Source of the DNA: CAIOYC01 sp965277345
GTDB taxonomy: Bacteria; Pseudomonadota; Alphaproteobacteria; Caulobacterales; Caulobacteraceae
DNA: 64,000 nt
Assembly (NCBI GenBank): GCA_965277345.1
Contig: CBDICI010000004.1
Coordinates: forward strand, 1,736,001-1,800,000
Direction: 5' to 3'
In this document: in pieces, positions 33,546 through 42,522 of the stretch
How positions within the stretch are numbered: the first letter of the stretch is position 1
Layout: the number at the start of each line of letters is the position of its first letter
Translations under genes and position numbers: made by a program
Notes under the pieces: model-generated
The model's input: only the letters and a program-made list of their open reading frames with translations
Told to the model about the DNA's origin: nothing
Database searches by the model: none

Positions 33546-35103
33546 ACTGAACGAGGCGGTCGACGCGGTGGTGATCGGCACGGGCTCGGGCGGCGCGCCG
33601 CTGATGGCCCGTCTCGCCCAGGCCGGGATGGGCGTGGTGGCGCTGGAGGCCGGGCGACGGTGGCGGCCCCGTGCGGAGTTCGCCACCGACGAGGAGGCGC
33701 AGACGCCGCTGTTCTGGCTGGACGAGCGGCTGTCGGCGGGCGGCGACCCGCTGGCCTTCGGCGCCAACAACTCCGGCACGGGCGTCGGCGGCTCCACCCT
33801 CCACTTCACCGCCTATACGCCGCGCGCCCAGGCCGACGACTTCCGCCTGCACTCGGATTTCGGCGTGGCGGTAGACTGGCCGTTCGGGGTGGAGGAACTG
33901 AACCCCTACTACGACGAGGTGGAGCGTTTCGTCGGCGTCGCCGGGCCCGACCACTATCCATGGGGCCCCGCGCGCGGGGCCTATCCGCTGCCGGCGCACC
34001 AGCCCAACGGCGCGGCGGAGTTGATGCGGCGGGGCTGCGAAACCCTAGGCATCCAGACTTCGCTGGCCCCCAACATGGCGCTGACCCGGCGACGCGACGG
34101 CGACGGCTATGGCGACCGTCACGTCTGCACCAATCGCGGCTTCTGTCAGGCGGGCTGCTCCAATGGGGCCAAGGGCTCCACCGACGTGACCTATATCCCC
34201 GCCGCGGTGGCGGCCGGGGCCGAGGTGCGCGACGACGCCTATGTCACGCGGCTGGAGACGGGGGCGGACGGGCGGATTATCGGCGTGGTCTATCGGCGGG
34301 ACGGGGTGGATCACCGCCAGGCGTGTCGCCACGTGTTCCTCTGCGCCGGGGCGATCGAAAGCCCGCGCCTCCTGCTGCTGAACGGGCTGTCCAACAGCTC
34401 CGGCCAGGTGGGGCGCAACTTCATGGCGCATACGGGCGTCCAGCTCTGGGGCGTGTTCGACGAGGAGGTACGGCCGAACAAGGGCATCCCGGGCGCCCTG
34501 ATCTCGGAGGACACGCACAGGCCCAAGGATGCGGACTTCGCCGGCGGCTATCTGTTGCAGTCCATCGGCGTTATGCCGGTGACCTACGCCACCCAGGTGG
34601 CGCGGGGGCGGGGCCTTTGGGGCGAGGCGCTGACCGCGCACATGGAGCGCTACAACCATATCGCCGGCATCAACATCCTCGGCGACTGCCTGCCCGCGGA
34701 CGGTAACCTCCTGGAGCTGTCGGACGAACTGGATGAAAGAGGGCTGCCCAAGCCCCGCATTCACTTCACCAATGGCGAAAACGAACGGCGGATGACCGCG
34801 CACGCCGAGAAGATCATGCGGGAAATCTGGACCGAGGCCGGCGGCCGCGACCTGTGGGCCTTTCCGCGCAACGCCCACATCATCGGCACGTGCCGGATGG
34901 GCGCCGATCCCGCCGCCGCCGTGGTCGATCCGGACGGACGCAGCTTCGACGTGCCCAACCTCTATGTGATGGACAACTCCATCTTTCCTACAGCGCTGGC
35001 GGCGAACCCGGCCCTGACCATCATGGCGCTCAGCCTGCGCATGGCCGACCGCTTCATCACCAACCGCCGCGGCGATCCACCCCTGCAAGGCGACACGCCA
35101 TGA
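33532..35103 (+). CDS. GMC-family FAD oxidoreductase
   Basis: Flavoprotein of 523 residues. The Rossmann motif is VVIGTGSGGAPLMARL with partner ALEAG at about residue 40. It has the family motif NRGFCQAGC, the substrate-domain GTCRMG, and a C-terminal VMDNSIFPTALAANPALTIMALSLRMADR with the catalytic His/Asn region. It oxidises an alcohol or sugar. The start TTG 33532 has GAGG 8 bp ahead and overlaps the stop of the preceding gene. No signal peptide is present, so activity is probably cytoplasmic. Confidence 0.86.
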   Translation: MRRYELNEAVDAVVIGTGSGGAPLMARLAQAGMGVVALEAGRRWRPRAEFATDEEAQTPLFWLDERLSAGGDPLAFGANNSGTGVGGSTLHFTAYTPRAQADDFRLHSDFGVAVDWPFGVEELNPYYDEVERFVGVAGPDHYPWGPARGAYPLPAHQPNGAAELMRRGCETLGIQTSLAPNMALTRRRDGDGYGDRHVCTNRGFCQAGCSNGAKGSTDVTYIPAAVAAGAEVRDDAYVTRLETGADGRIIGVVYRRDGVDHRQACRHVFLCAGAIESPRLLLLNGLSNSSGQVGRNFMAHTGVQLWGVFDEEVRPNKGIPGALISEDTHRPKDADFAGGYLLQSIGVMPVTYATQVARGRGLWGEALTAHMERYNHIAGINILGDCLPADGNLLELSDELDERGLPKPRIHFTNGENERRMTAHAEKIMREIWTEAGGRDLWAFPRNAHIIGTCRMGADPAAAVVDPDGRSFDVPNLYVMDNSIFPTALAANPALTIMALSLRMADRFITNRRGDPPLQGDTP

Positions 35104-35966
35104 AGACCTATCCCAAGGCCTCCGACTTCAAGGGACAGAAACTCCCGTATCCCGCACGGCAGTCGGACATGCATCCAGAGCCCGACACCAGCTTTTCCGA
35201 ATACAAACCGGCCGGAAAGCTCGAGGGCAAGGTCGCCCTGATCACCGGGGCCGACAGCGGCATCGGCCGGGCCGTGGCCATCGCCTTTGCACTCGAAGGC
35301 GCCGATGTGGCGATCCTCTACAACGAGAACGACGGCGATGCGGACCAGACCCGCGCGCGCGTGGAGCAGGCTGGCCGGCGCTGTGAAGTGATCAAGGCCG
35401 ATGTGCGCCAGTCCGGGGCCTGCCGCGAGGCGGTTAAGCGGACGGTCGACGCCTATGGCCAGCTCGACATCCTGGTCAATAACGCCGCCTTCCAGATGGC
35501 CCAGAAGCGGTTCGAGGACATCACCGAGGAACAGCTCCGGCGCTCGTTCGAGACTAACATCTTCGGCTATTTCTTCATGACCCAGGCGGCCCTGCCGCAC
35601 CTGAAGTCCGGCGCGGCTATCGTCAACACCGGCTCCATCGTCGGGCTGACCGGCATCCCGATCCTGATCGACTATTCGTCCACCAAGGGCGCCATCCATG
35701 CCTTCACCAAGTCGCTGGCGCTGAATCTCGGCGAGCGGGGCATCCGGGTGAACTGCGTCGTGCCCGGCCCGGTCTGGACCCCCAACATTCCCGCCACCAT
35801 GCCCATCGAGGAGGTGGAGAATTTCGGCCACGAGGTGGCGCTGGCCCGCCCCGGCCAGCCGGAGGAACTGGCCCCGGCCTATGTGCTGCTGGCCTCGTCG
35901 GACGGCAGCTTCATTACCGGCGCCCTGATCGAGGTGACGGGCGGACGCCTGTCGAGCAGCAAGTGA
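35100..35966 (+). CDS. SDR-family oxidoreductase (YdaD/general-stress type)
   Basis: Rossmann dehydrogenase of 288 residues. Cofactor loop TGADSGIGRA at about residue 50, NNAA motif (ILVNNAAFQMA), and active Tyr192-x3-Lys196 in DYSSTKG. The N-terminal extension (YPKASDFKGQKLPYPARQSDMHPEP) is typical of general-stress SDRs. The gene overlaps the GMC stop by ATGA. It probably acts on a sugar or polyol together with the oxidoreductase. Substrate unknown. Confidence 0.9.
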   Translation: MKTYPKASDFKGQKLPYPARQSDMHPEPDTSFSEYKPAGKLEGKVALITGADSGIGRAVAIAFALEGADVAILYNENDGDADQTRARVEQAGRRCEVIKADVRQSGACREAVKRTVDAYGQLDILVNNAAFQMAQKRFEDITEEQLRRSFETNIFGYFFMTQAALPHLKSGAAIVNTGSIVGLTGIPILIDYSSTKGAIHAFTKSLALNLGERGIRVNCVVPGPVWTPNIPATMPIEEVENFGHEVALARPGQPEELAPAYVLLASSDGSFITGALIEVTGGRLSSSK

Positions 35967-37300
35967 GCGCGGGCTTCCTCGACATCATCGAGAAGGAACT
36001 CGGCGACGGCGACTATGCCGGCGACGAGCACGGCGGGGCCAGCGGGCAGTCGGGCTCCGGCCTCCCCACCGGCGGACCTGGGGAGTTCATGTTCGCCACC
36101 GGGATCGAGTGCTCGAATCCCACCATCGACAACGGCCGCATCCGCCGCGACCTGCTGGAGGAGTGCGGCCACTATACCCGCTGGCGCGACGACCTGCGGC
36201 TGACCCGCGACCTCGGCCTGAAAGTGCTGCGCTATGGGCTGCCCTACCACAAAACCCACCTCGGCCCCGGCCGATACGACTTCAGTTTCGCCGACGAGGT
36301 GATGGCGGAGATCAAGCGGCTGGGCATCACCCCGATCCTGGATCTGCTGCACTTCGGCGTGCCGGACTGGCTGGGGAACTTCCAGAACCCGGAGCTGCCG
36401 ATCCACTTCGCCGCCTATGCGGAAGAGGTGGCCAAGCGCTATCCCTGGGTGCGGTTCTACACCCCGGTGAACGAGATCTATGTCACCGCCCGGGCCAGCG
36501 GGAAGGACGGGCTGTGGAACGAGCAGCTCAAGACCGACCGCGGCTTCGTCACCGCCATGAAGCATCTGGTGGCCGCCAGCATCATGGCCACCCAGGCGAT
36601 CTCCAGGCACCGGCCGGACTGCATCATCGTCCAGAGCGAAAGCGCCGAATATTTCCACGAGGCGAAGGCCATCCAGTCGGACAAGATCAAGCTCGCCAAC
36701 AAGCAGCGCTTCATCTCCCTCGACCTGCTCTACGCCAATGCGCCCGAGGCGGACATCTACCTCTACCTGGCGGACAACGGCCTGACCCGGGAGGAGTACG
36801 ACTGGTTCATGCGCGGCGAGCCCCCCGGCTATCAGGTGATGGGCAACGACTATTACGGCCGCAACGAGCACATCATCCTGCCCGACGACGCCATGCTGCC
36901 GGCCGAGGACGTGATGGGCTGGTATCGCATCACCCACGAATACTACGCCCGCTACAAGAAGCCGGTGATGCACACCGAGACCAACACCTTCGATCCGGAA
37001 GCGGCGAAGAGCTGGCTGTGGAAGCAGTGGATTAACGTGCTCAGTATGCGCAAGGACGGCGTGCCGGTGCTGGGCTTCACCTGGTACAGCCTGATCGACC
37101 AGATCGACTGGGACATCCAACTGGCGCAGAAGCGGGGGACGGTGAACGCCTGCGGCCTCTACGACCTGGACCGCAACCCGCGCCCGGTCTCCGAATGCTA
37201 TCGCTGCCTGATCCAGGAGTTCGGCCAGATCACCATCCTGCCGCACGGCGAAATGATGCGGCTGACCGATGCCCCGGCGCGGCTGAAGGTGGACGTCTGA
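35963..37300 (+). CDS. Glycoside hydrolase family 1-like protein
   Basis: TIM-barrel-like protein of 445 residues from GTG 35963, which overlaps the SDR stop as GTGA. Acid/base Glu171 is in TPVNEIYV and the nucleophile candidate Glu339 in HTETNTF, corresponding to the TFNEP and TENG motifs of GH1 with substitutions. Middle segments LRYGLPYHKTHLGPGRYDF and TWYSLIDQIDW fit the fold. It has no signal peptide, so it would act on cytoplasmic glycosides. The divergence of both motifs leaves room for a non-canonical substrate. Confidence 0.78.
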   Translation: MSAGFLDIIEKELGDGDYAGDEHGGASGQSGSGLPTGGPGEFMFATGIECSNPTIDNGRIRRDLLEECGHYTRWRDDLRLTRDLGLKVLRYGLPYHKTHLGPGRYDFSFADEVMAEIKRLGITPILDLLHFGVPDWLGNFQNPELPIHFAAYAEEVAKRYPWVRFYTPVNEIYVTARASGKDGLWNEQLKTDRGFVTAMKHLVAASIMATQAISRHRPDCIIVQSESAEYFHEAKAIQSDKIKLANKQRFISLDLLYANAPEADIYLYLADNGLTREEYDWFMRGEPPGYQVMGNDYYGRNEHIILPDDAMLPAEDVMGWYRITHEYYARYKKPVMHTETNTFDPEAAKSWLWKQWINVLSMRKDGVPVLGFTWYSLIDQIDWDIQLAQKRGTVNACGLYDLDRNPRPVSECYRCLIQEFGQITILPHGEMMRLTDAPARLKVDV

Positions 37301-37301
37301 G

Positions 37302-38021
37302 ATGGACGGGCGCGCGGTCCTGGTGTTCGCCCACTATTTCGGCGGTTCGGGGCGGTCGTGGCGCCCGCTGGTCGATGCGCTGGGTCTGGAACGGGTGTGC
37401 GAAACGCCCGACCTCCAGGGCTTTGGCGGGACGGCGCCGCCGCTGGCGGGGCCGAGCCTGGACGCCTATGCCGACCAGTTGACGGCGCTGGCCGACGGGC
37501 GCCCCTGGATCGTGGTCGGCCACTCGATGGGCGGCAAGGCGGCGCTGTGGCTGGGGGCGCGGCGCCCGGCGGGGCTGGCGGGCGTGGTGCTGATCGCCGC
37601 CTCTCCGCCGACGCCCGAGCCGATGAGCGAAGACGCCCGTCGTGATACCCTGGCCGCCTTCGGCGACCGCGAGGCGGCGCGCCGGCACATCGCCGAGATT
37701 ACCGACGACACCCTGACCCCGGACCTGTTCGCGCAGTGCGTCGAGGATGAGGTCAGCGTGGCCCGCCCCGCCTGGATCTGGTGGCTGGAGACGGGCAGCC
37801 GGCTGGACATCTCCGCCCAGACCCAAGCCATTGACCTGCCCGTGCTGGTGCTGGCCGGCGACCACGACACGGTGATGGGGCCGAAGACCGCCCCCGCCAT
37901 CGCCGCGAGCCTGGTCCACGCCGAACTGGAATTGATCCCGGGCGGCGGCCACCTCGTTACCCTCGAACACCCCGCCGCCGTGGCCCGGGCCATGCACCGC
38001 TTTCTGGAAAGGCTGGTCTGA
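37302..38021 (+). CDS. Alpha/beta hydrolase
   Basis: Protein of 239 residues. Nucleophile elbow GHSMGG with S75, acid in LAGDHDTV (D187 or D189), and H217 in GGGHLVT. The oxyanion region is FAHYFGGSGRSW. It begins 2 bp after the GH1-like stop and its TGA touches the next ATG (ATGGA...), so it is inside the operon. The substrate is not evident; a lactone or ester hydrolase would suit the pathway. Confidence 0.87.
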   Translation: MDGRAVLVFAHYFGGSGRSWRPLVDALGLERVCETPDLQGFGGTAPPLAGPSLDAYADQLTALADGRPWIVVGHSMGGKAALWLGARRPAGLAGVVLIAASPPTPEPMSEDARRDTLAAFGDREAARRHIAEITDDTLTPDLFAQCVEDEVSVARPAWIWWLETGSRLDISAQTQAIDLPVLVLAGDHDTVMGPKTAPAIAASLVHAELELIPGGGHLVTLEHPAAVARAMHRFLERLV

Positions 38022-39166
38022 TGGACGCGGTGAACATCGCCGATCTGCGCGCGGTCGCGAAGCGCAAGCTGCCCAAGGCCGTATTCGACTACATCGACGG
38101 CGGCGCCTATACCGAGCTGACCTTGCACCGGAACCGCGCCGACCTCGACGCCCTGGCCCTGCGCGGTACGACGATGCAGGACGTGTCCACGGTCTCCACC
38201 GCCTGCACCCTGCTGGGCGAGGCGGCCACCATGCCGCTCGCCATCGGGCCGGTCGGCATGGCAGGGCTGAGCTGGCCGAACGGGGAAATCCTGGCGGCGA
38301 AGGCGGCGGAGGCGGCGGGCATCCCGTTCTGCCTGTCCGGCTTCTCCATCGCCTCCCTCGAGGACGTGGCGGCGGCGACCACCCGGCCGTTCTGGTCCCA
38401 GCTCTACATGATGGACGTGCAGGCGGTGAACGAGAGCCTGATCCACCGCGCCGACGCCGCCGGCTGCTCCGCCCTGGTGATGACGCTGGACGTGCACATC
38501 CACAGCCAGCGCTGGGCCGACAGCCGCAACGGGCTGGTCTCGCCGATCCGGCCGAGCTTTGGCGGCGTGGTCAATGTGGCGGCCCACCTGCCGTGGCTGC
38601 TGCACATGCTGGGCAGCCGGCGCTGGACCTTCGCCACCATGGCCAAGGAGTACCCCAAGGCCGGCAACGTGCTTGAGCTGGCGGCCTGGGTGAACAGTCA
38701 CCTCGACCCGTCCATCGATACCGACACCATTCGCTGGGTCCGGTCGCTGTGGCCGCGCAAGCTGGTGCTGAAGGGCATATTGACGGCGGAGGACGCGCGC
38801 CGCGCCGCCGATCTCGGCGCCGACGCCATCGTCGTCTCCAACCACGGCGGCCGACAGCTCGACAGTGCGCCATCGACCATCTCGGTCCTGCCTGAGATCG
38901 CCCGCGCCGTGGGCGACCGGGTGGAGGTACTGTTCGACGGCGGCGTGCGCACCGGCTACGACATCGTCAAGGCCATGGGGCGCGGGGCGCACGGGTGTCT
39001 CAGCGGCCGGGCCTGGACCTACGGCCTCGCGGCCGGCGGCGGCAAGGGCGTGGCCCGCGCCATCGAACTTATTCGCCAGGAGCTGCGCGACTGTCTGGCG
39101 CTGAGCGGCGTTACCGACGTGACGATGCTTCCCGCCACCCTGGTCACCCCTCAGCCCGCCCTATGA
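38021..39166 (+). CDS. FMN-dependent alpha-hydroxy-acid oxidase/dehydrogenase
   Basis: Protein of 381 residues of the LldD/glycolate oxidase family. FMN barrel with IDGGAYTELTLHRNR, the phosphate-binding GILTAEDA lysine segment (LVLKG), the active His in SNHGGRQLD and the FMN phosphate loop GGVRTGYDIVKAMGRGAHGCLSGR. It oxidises an alpha-hydroxy acid to a keto acid. Start ATG 38021 overlaps the previous stop. It fits with the alcohol and sugar-acid chemistry of the operon. Confidence 0.91.
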   Translation: MDAVNIADLRAVAKRKLPKAVFDYIDGGAYTELTLHRNRADLDALALRGTTMQDVSTVSTACTLLGEAATMPLAIGPVGMAGLSWPNGEILAAKAAEAAGIPFCLSGFSIASLEDVAAATTRPFWSQLYMMDVQAVNESLIHRADAAGCSALVMTLDVHIHSQRWADSRNGLVSPIRPSFGGVVNVAAHLPWLLHMLGSRRWTFATMAKEYPKAGNVLELAAWVNSHLDPSIDTDTIRWVRSLWPRKLVLKGILTAEDARRAADLGADAIVVSNHGGRQLDSAPSTISVLPEIARAVGDRVEVLFDGGVRTGYDIVKAMGRGAHGCLSGRAWTYGLAAGGGKGVARAIELIRQELRDCLALSGVTDVTMLPATLVTPQPAL

Positions 39167-40209
39167 ACCCGTTCGAGACCACGATTTACGCCACCACCGA
39201 CACGCCGCTCGGCAACGGGGCGTTCACGGCGGATGGACGGCTGGTGGTCAGCCATCACCCCATGTACCTGACCCCGCACCGGGTCTCGGTGTTCGAGCCG
39301 AACGGGTCGCTGGCGCCGTTCCCGAACCTGCAGTGGAACACACCAACGGGCGATCCCGCCGGGTGGCTCGACGCGGTGCTCGGCCTGCACGACGACAGCC
39401 AGGGCCGCATCTGGCTGGCCGACATGGGCACGCGCTCCAGGATCCCGGCCAAGTTCGTGGTGTGGGACACCCGGGCCGACGCGCTGTGGCGCACCCTCCT
39501 CATTCCGGCCGAGGTGCTGACCCCCTTCTCCGAGCCCAACGACTTCGTGGTCGATGAGGCGCGCGGCAAGATCTACATCGCCGACGAGGGGGCCGGCCAC
39601 GGCGGCGACGGCAGCCGCGCGGCGCTGATCGTCATGGACATCGAGACCGGCCGGGCCGAGCGGCGTCTGGAGGGCCGTGACGGCATCCGCGCCGAGGCGC
39701 AGCCCCTGGTGATCGATGGCCATGTGGTCGGCCACAACGGGTCGGACGGCCTGCACGGGCCGATGAAGGTCGGCGTGGACGGCATCGCCATGGATGCGGC
39801 GGGGGCGTGGCTCTACCTCTCACCGCTGAACGGCCACACGCTGTGGCGTCTGCGGGTGGATGACCTGCTCGACCCGGCGCTGGACGATGACGCCCTGGCC
39901 GAGCGGCTGGAGCGATACGCCGACAAGCCCAATTCCGGCGGCATGTGCATGACCGCGGAGGGCGATCTTTATATGACCGTGATCGAAAGCAATTGCATCG
40001 GCCGCGTCCGCCCTGACCGCCAGTACGACGAACCGGTGAAGCGGGCCGACATGTTCTGGCCCGATGGCGTCATGGCCGGGCCGGACGGCGCGCTCTATGT
40101 GGTGGCGACCCAATTGCCCCGCTCGCCGGGCCTGGCGCGGCCGGGGGAGGCGCCCGCGCTGCCGTTCAAGGTGTTCCGATTCGATCCCCGCAAGGAGGCT
40201 GGCCGATGA
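39163..40209 (+). CDS. Six-bladed beta-propeller, SMP-30/royal jelly-like protein
   Basis: Protein of 348 residues with repeated blade motifs: GRLVVSHH, GRIWLADMG, GKIYIADEG, LYLSPLNGHTLWRL and GDLYMTVIESNCIGRV. It resembles gluconolactonase/SMP-30-like or major royal jelly proteins. It would hydrolyse a sugar lactone if the metal ligands are conserved, which I cannot confirm. ATGA overlaps with both the hydroxy-acid oxidase and DUF1440 genes keep it in the operon. Confidence 0.76.
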   Translation: MNPFETTIYATTDTPLGNGAFTADGRLVVSHHPMYLTPHRVSVFEPNGSLAPFPNLQWNTPTGDPAGWLDAVLGLHDDSQGRIWLADMGTRSRIPAKFVVWDTRADALWRTLLIPAEVLTPFSEPNDFVVDEARGKIYIADEGAGHGGDGSRAALIVMDIETGRAERRLEGRDGIRAEAQPLVIDGHVVGHNGSDGLHGPMKVGVDGIAMDAAGAWLYLSPLNGHTLWRLRVDDLLDPALDDDALAERLERYADKPNSGGMCMTAEGDLYMTVIESNCIGRVRPDRQYDEPVKRADMFWPDGVMAGPDGALYVVATQLPRSPGLARPGEAPALPFKVFRFDPRKEAGR

Positions 40210-40757
40210 GCCGCACGCAACGCCCGATCAGTACGCTGGAGTGGGCCGCCCTCGGCGCGGTGGCCGGGGTGGTCGCCGCCGGCGTCACCACCGCCTTCCA
40301 GACCGCCTGGGGCCGCGCTCACCTGCCGCCCACGGCCCAGTCTCCGGCAGTCCCGCCGCCGACCGAAACGGTGGCCGAGGATGTCTGCCGGGCGGTGACG
40401 GGCCGCGACCTGCCGCCCTCGGCCGTGGGCCCGGCCGGGGCTGTGGTGCACTATCTGATGGGCGCGGCGCTCGGCGCCTTCTACGGCGTGGCCGTGGGCG
40501 CCTTCCGCTTCGTCGGCGCCGGGCGGGGGCTGGCCTATGGCCTCGGTATCTGGGGCATGGTGGAGGAATGCGGACTCTACCTGCTGGGGGTCAAGCCCCC
40601 GCCCTGGGAGGTAGAGCCGGCCGAGCACGCCTTCGCCGCCTCCTCCCACCTGGTGTTCGGCTTTTCGCTCGACGCCATCCTGGCGGCCCTGGCGCCGCGT
40701 CCCTTCCCCCCTATCGCCTATGTCGAGGAGCCTCACCATGAGCCAGACCACGGGTGA
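40206..40757 (+). CDS. DUF1440 membrane protein (YagU-like)
   Basis: Membrane protein of 183 residues with three to four hydrophobic helices: ALGAVAGVVAAGVTTAFQTAW near the N-terminus, VHYLMGAALGAFYGVAVG and SHLVFGFSLDAILAAL. The pattern fits the DUF1440 inner-membrane family, related to YagU, which is linked to acid stress. ATGA overlap with the previous gene. Its C-terminal 20 residues overlap the next gene in another frame. Confidence 0.78.
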   Translation: MSRTQRPISTLEWAALGAVAGVVAAGVTTAFQTAWGRAHLPPTAQSPAVPPPTETVAEDVCRAVTGRDLPPSAVGPAGAVVHYLMGAALGAFYGVAVGAFRFVGAGRGLAYGLGIWGMVEECGLYLLGVKPPPWEVEPAEHAFAASSHLVFGFSLDAILAALAPRPFPPIAYVEEPHHEPDHG

Positions 40758-42522
40758 GTTCTTCGTCGAGCGGCTGGAGCAGTGGGGGATCGACCTGATC
40801 TTCGGCTATCCCGGGGACGGCATCAACGGTGTGCTGCGCGGCTTTTCGCACAAGGACAGCAGGATCAAGTTCGTGCAGGCCCGCCACGAGGAGATGGCCG
40901 CCTTCATGGCCGTCGGCTACGCCAAGTTCAAGGGCGAGATGGGGGTGTGCCTCTCCACCGGCGGCCCGGGCGCCACACACATGATCACCGGCCTCTACGA
41001 CGCCAAGCTGGATCACACCCCGCTTCTGGCCATCACCGGCCAGGCGGCGCGCTCGGTGCGCGGCGCCCACTATCAGCAGGAGCTGAACCTCGACCGCGCC
41101 TTCGCTGACGTGGCGGATTTCGTGCAGGAGGGCACGCTGCCGGCCCAGGTGAGCGTGATCCTCGACCGCGCCATCCGCACCGCCAAGGGCCGCAACGGCG
41201 TGGCCGTGGTGATCATGCCCAACGACCTGTCCGACAGCCCCTATGAAGCGCCCAGGGTGGCGCACGGCTTCGTCCGCTCCGGCATCGGCTACACCAAGCC
41301 CAAGGTCGTTCCCTATGAGGCGGACCTGCGCCGCGCCGCCGAGGTGCTGAACGCGGGCGAGAAGGTCGCCATCCTGGTCGGAGCGGGTGGGCTGAAAGCC
41401 ACCGACGAAGTGATCGCGGTGGCCGACGCCCTGCAGGCCGGCGTGGCCAAGGCCCTGCTCGGCAAGGGCGCGCTGCCGGACGACCTTCCCTGGGTCACCG
41501 GCACGATCGGCCTGCTCGGGACCAAGCCGTCCTTCGACATGATGGCCGGATGCGACACGCTGCTGATGATCGGCACCGGCTTTCCCTATGCCGAGTTCCT
41601 GCCCAAGACCGGGCAGGCGCGGGCGGTGCAGATCGACATCGACCCCACCATGCTCGGCATCCGCTATCCCACGGAGGTCAACCTGCACGGCGATGCGGCC
41701 GAGACCCTGTCGGCGCTGCTGCCGCTGCTGACTCCCAGGACCGACACCGCCTGGCGGGACGGTATCGAACAGCAGGTGGCGGACTGGTGGACGCTGATGC
41801 GCGATCGCGCCCATGCGCCGGCCAAACCGGTCAATCCCCAGCGCGTGGCGTGGGAGCTGTCGCCCCGCCTGCCGGCCGACGTGATCGTCACGTCGGACAG
41901 CGGGAGCTGCGCCAACTGGTACGCCCGCGACCTGAGGATCAAGCGGGGGATGCTGTGTTCGCTGTCGGGCGGCCTCGCCTCCATGGGCGCGGCGGTGCCC
42001 TACGCCATCGGAGCCAAGTTCGCCCATCCGGACCGGCCGGTGATCGCGCTGGTGGGGGACGGGGCCATGCAGATGAACAACATGGCCGAACTGATCACCG
42101 TGGCCAAATACTGGCGCGAGTGGTCGAATCCCAAGTGGATCTGCTGCGTCTGGAACAATGAGGACCTGAATCAGGTCACCTGGGAACAGCGGGTGATGGA
42201 GGGCTTCCCGCGTCTGGTCAGCACCCAGTCGATCCCCAATGTGCCCTATCACCGCTTCGCCGAGCTGATCGGTCTGCGCGGCATCTATGTGGACGATCCG
42301 GAGCAGATGGGCGCGGCCTGGGATGCGGCCCTGGCCTCCGACGTGCCCGTGGTGCTGGAGGTGAAGACCGATCCGGAGGTGCCCCCCCTGCCGGCGCACA
42401 TCACCCTGGAGGAGGCGCGCAAGCTGACCGGGACCATCGTCAAGGGCGAGCCGCACCTCGGCGACCTGATCCGCGGCGCGGCGGGCCAGGTGTTCGCCGG
42501 CCTGCTCGGCAAGGGCGACTAA
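40738..42522 (+). CDS. Thiamine-diphosphate-dependent enzyme (pyruvate oxidase/acetolactate synthase-like)
   Basis: Enzyme of 594 residues. The ThDP Glu is E51 in ARHEEMAAFMAVGYAK. The ThDP/Mg motif is GDGAMQMNN (about residues 441-449) and the central FAD/nucleotide-like domain carries LVGAGGLKATDE. It decarboxylates or oxidises a 2-oxo acid; the preceding hydroxy-acid oxidase would supply such a substrate. Start ATG 40738 overlaps the DUF1440 gene by 20 bp. The PoxB-type C-terminal membrane anchor is not seen. Confidence 0.88.
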   Translation: MSQTTGEFFVERLEQWGIDLIFGYPGDGINGVLRGFSHKDSRIKFVQARHEEMAAFMAVGYAKFKGEMGVCLSTGGPGATHMITGLYDAKLDHTPLLAITGQAARSVRGAHYQQELNLDRAFADVADFVQEGTLPAQVSVILDRAIRTAKGRNGVAVVIMPNDLSDSPYEAPRVAHGFVRSGIGYTKPKVVPYEADLRRAAEVLNAGEKVAILVGAGGLKATDEVIAVADALQAGVAKALLGKGALPDDLPWVTGTIGLLGTKPSFDMMAGCDTLLMIGTGFPYAEFLPKTGQARAVQIDIDPTMLGIRYPTEVNLHGDAAETLSALLPLLTPRTDTAWRDGIEQQVADWWTLMRDRAHAPAKPVNPQRVAWELSPRLPADVIVTSDSGSCANWYARDLRIKRGMLCSLSGGLASMGAAVPYAIGAKFAHPDRPVIALVGDGAMQMNNMAELITVAKYWREWSNPKWICCVWNNEDLNQVTWEQRVMEGFPRLVSTQSIPNVPYHRFAELIGLRGIYVDDPEQMGAAWDAALASDVPVVLEVKTDPEVPPLPAHITLEEARKLTGTIVKGEPHLGDLIRGAAGQVFAGLLGKGD

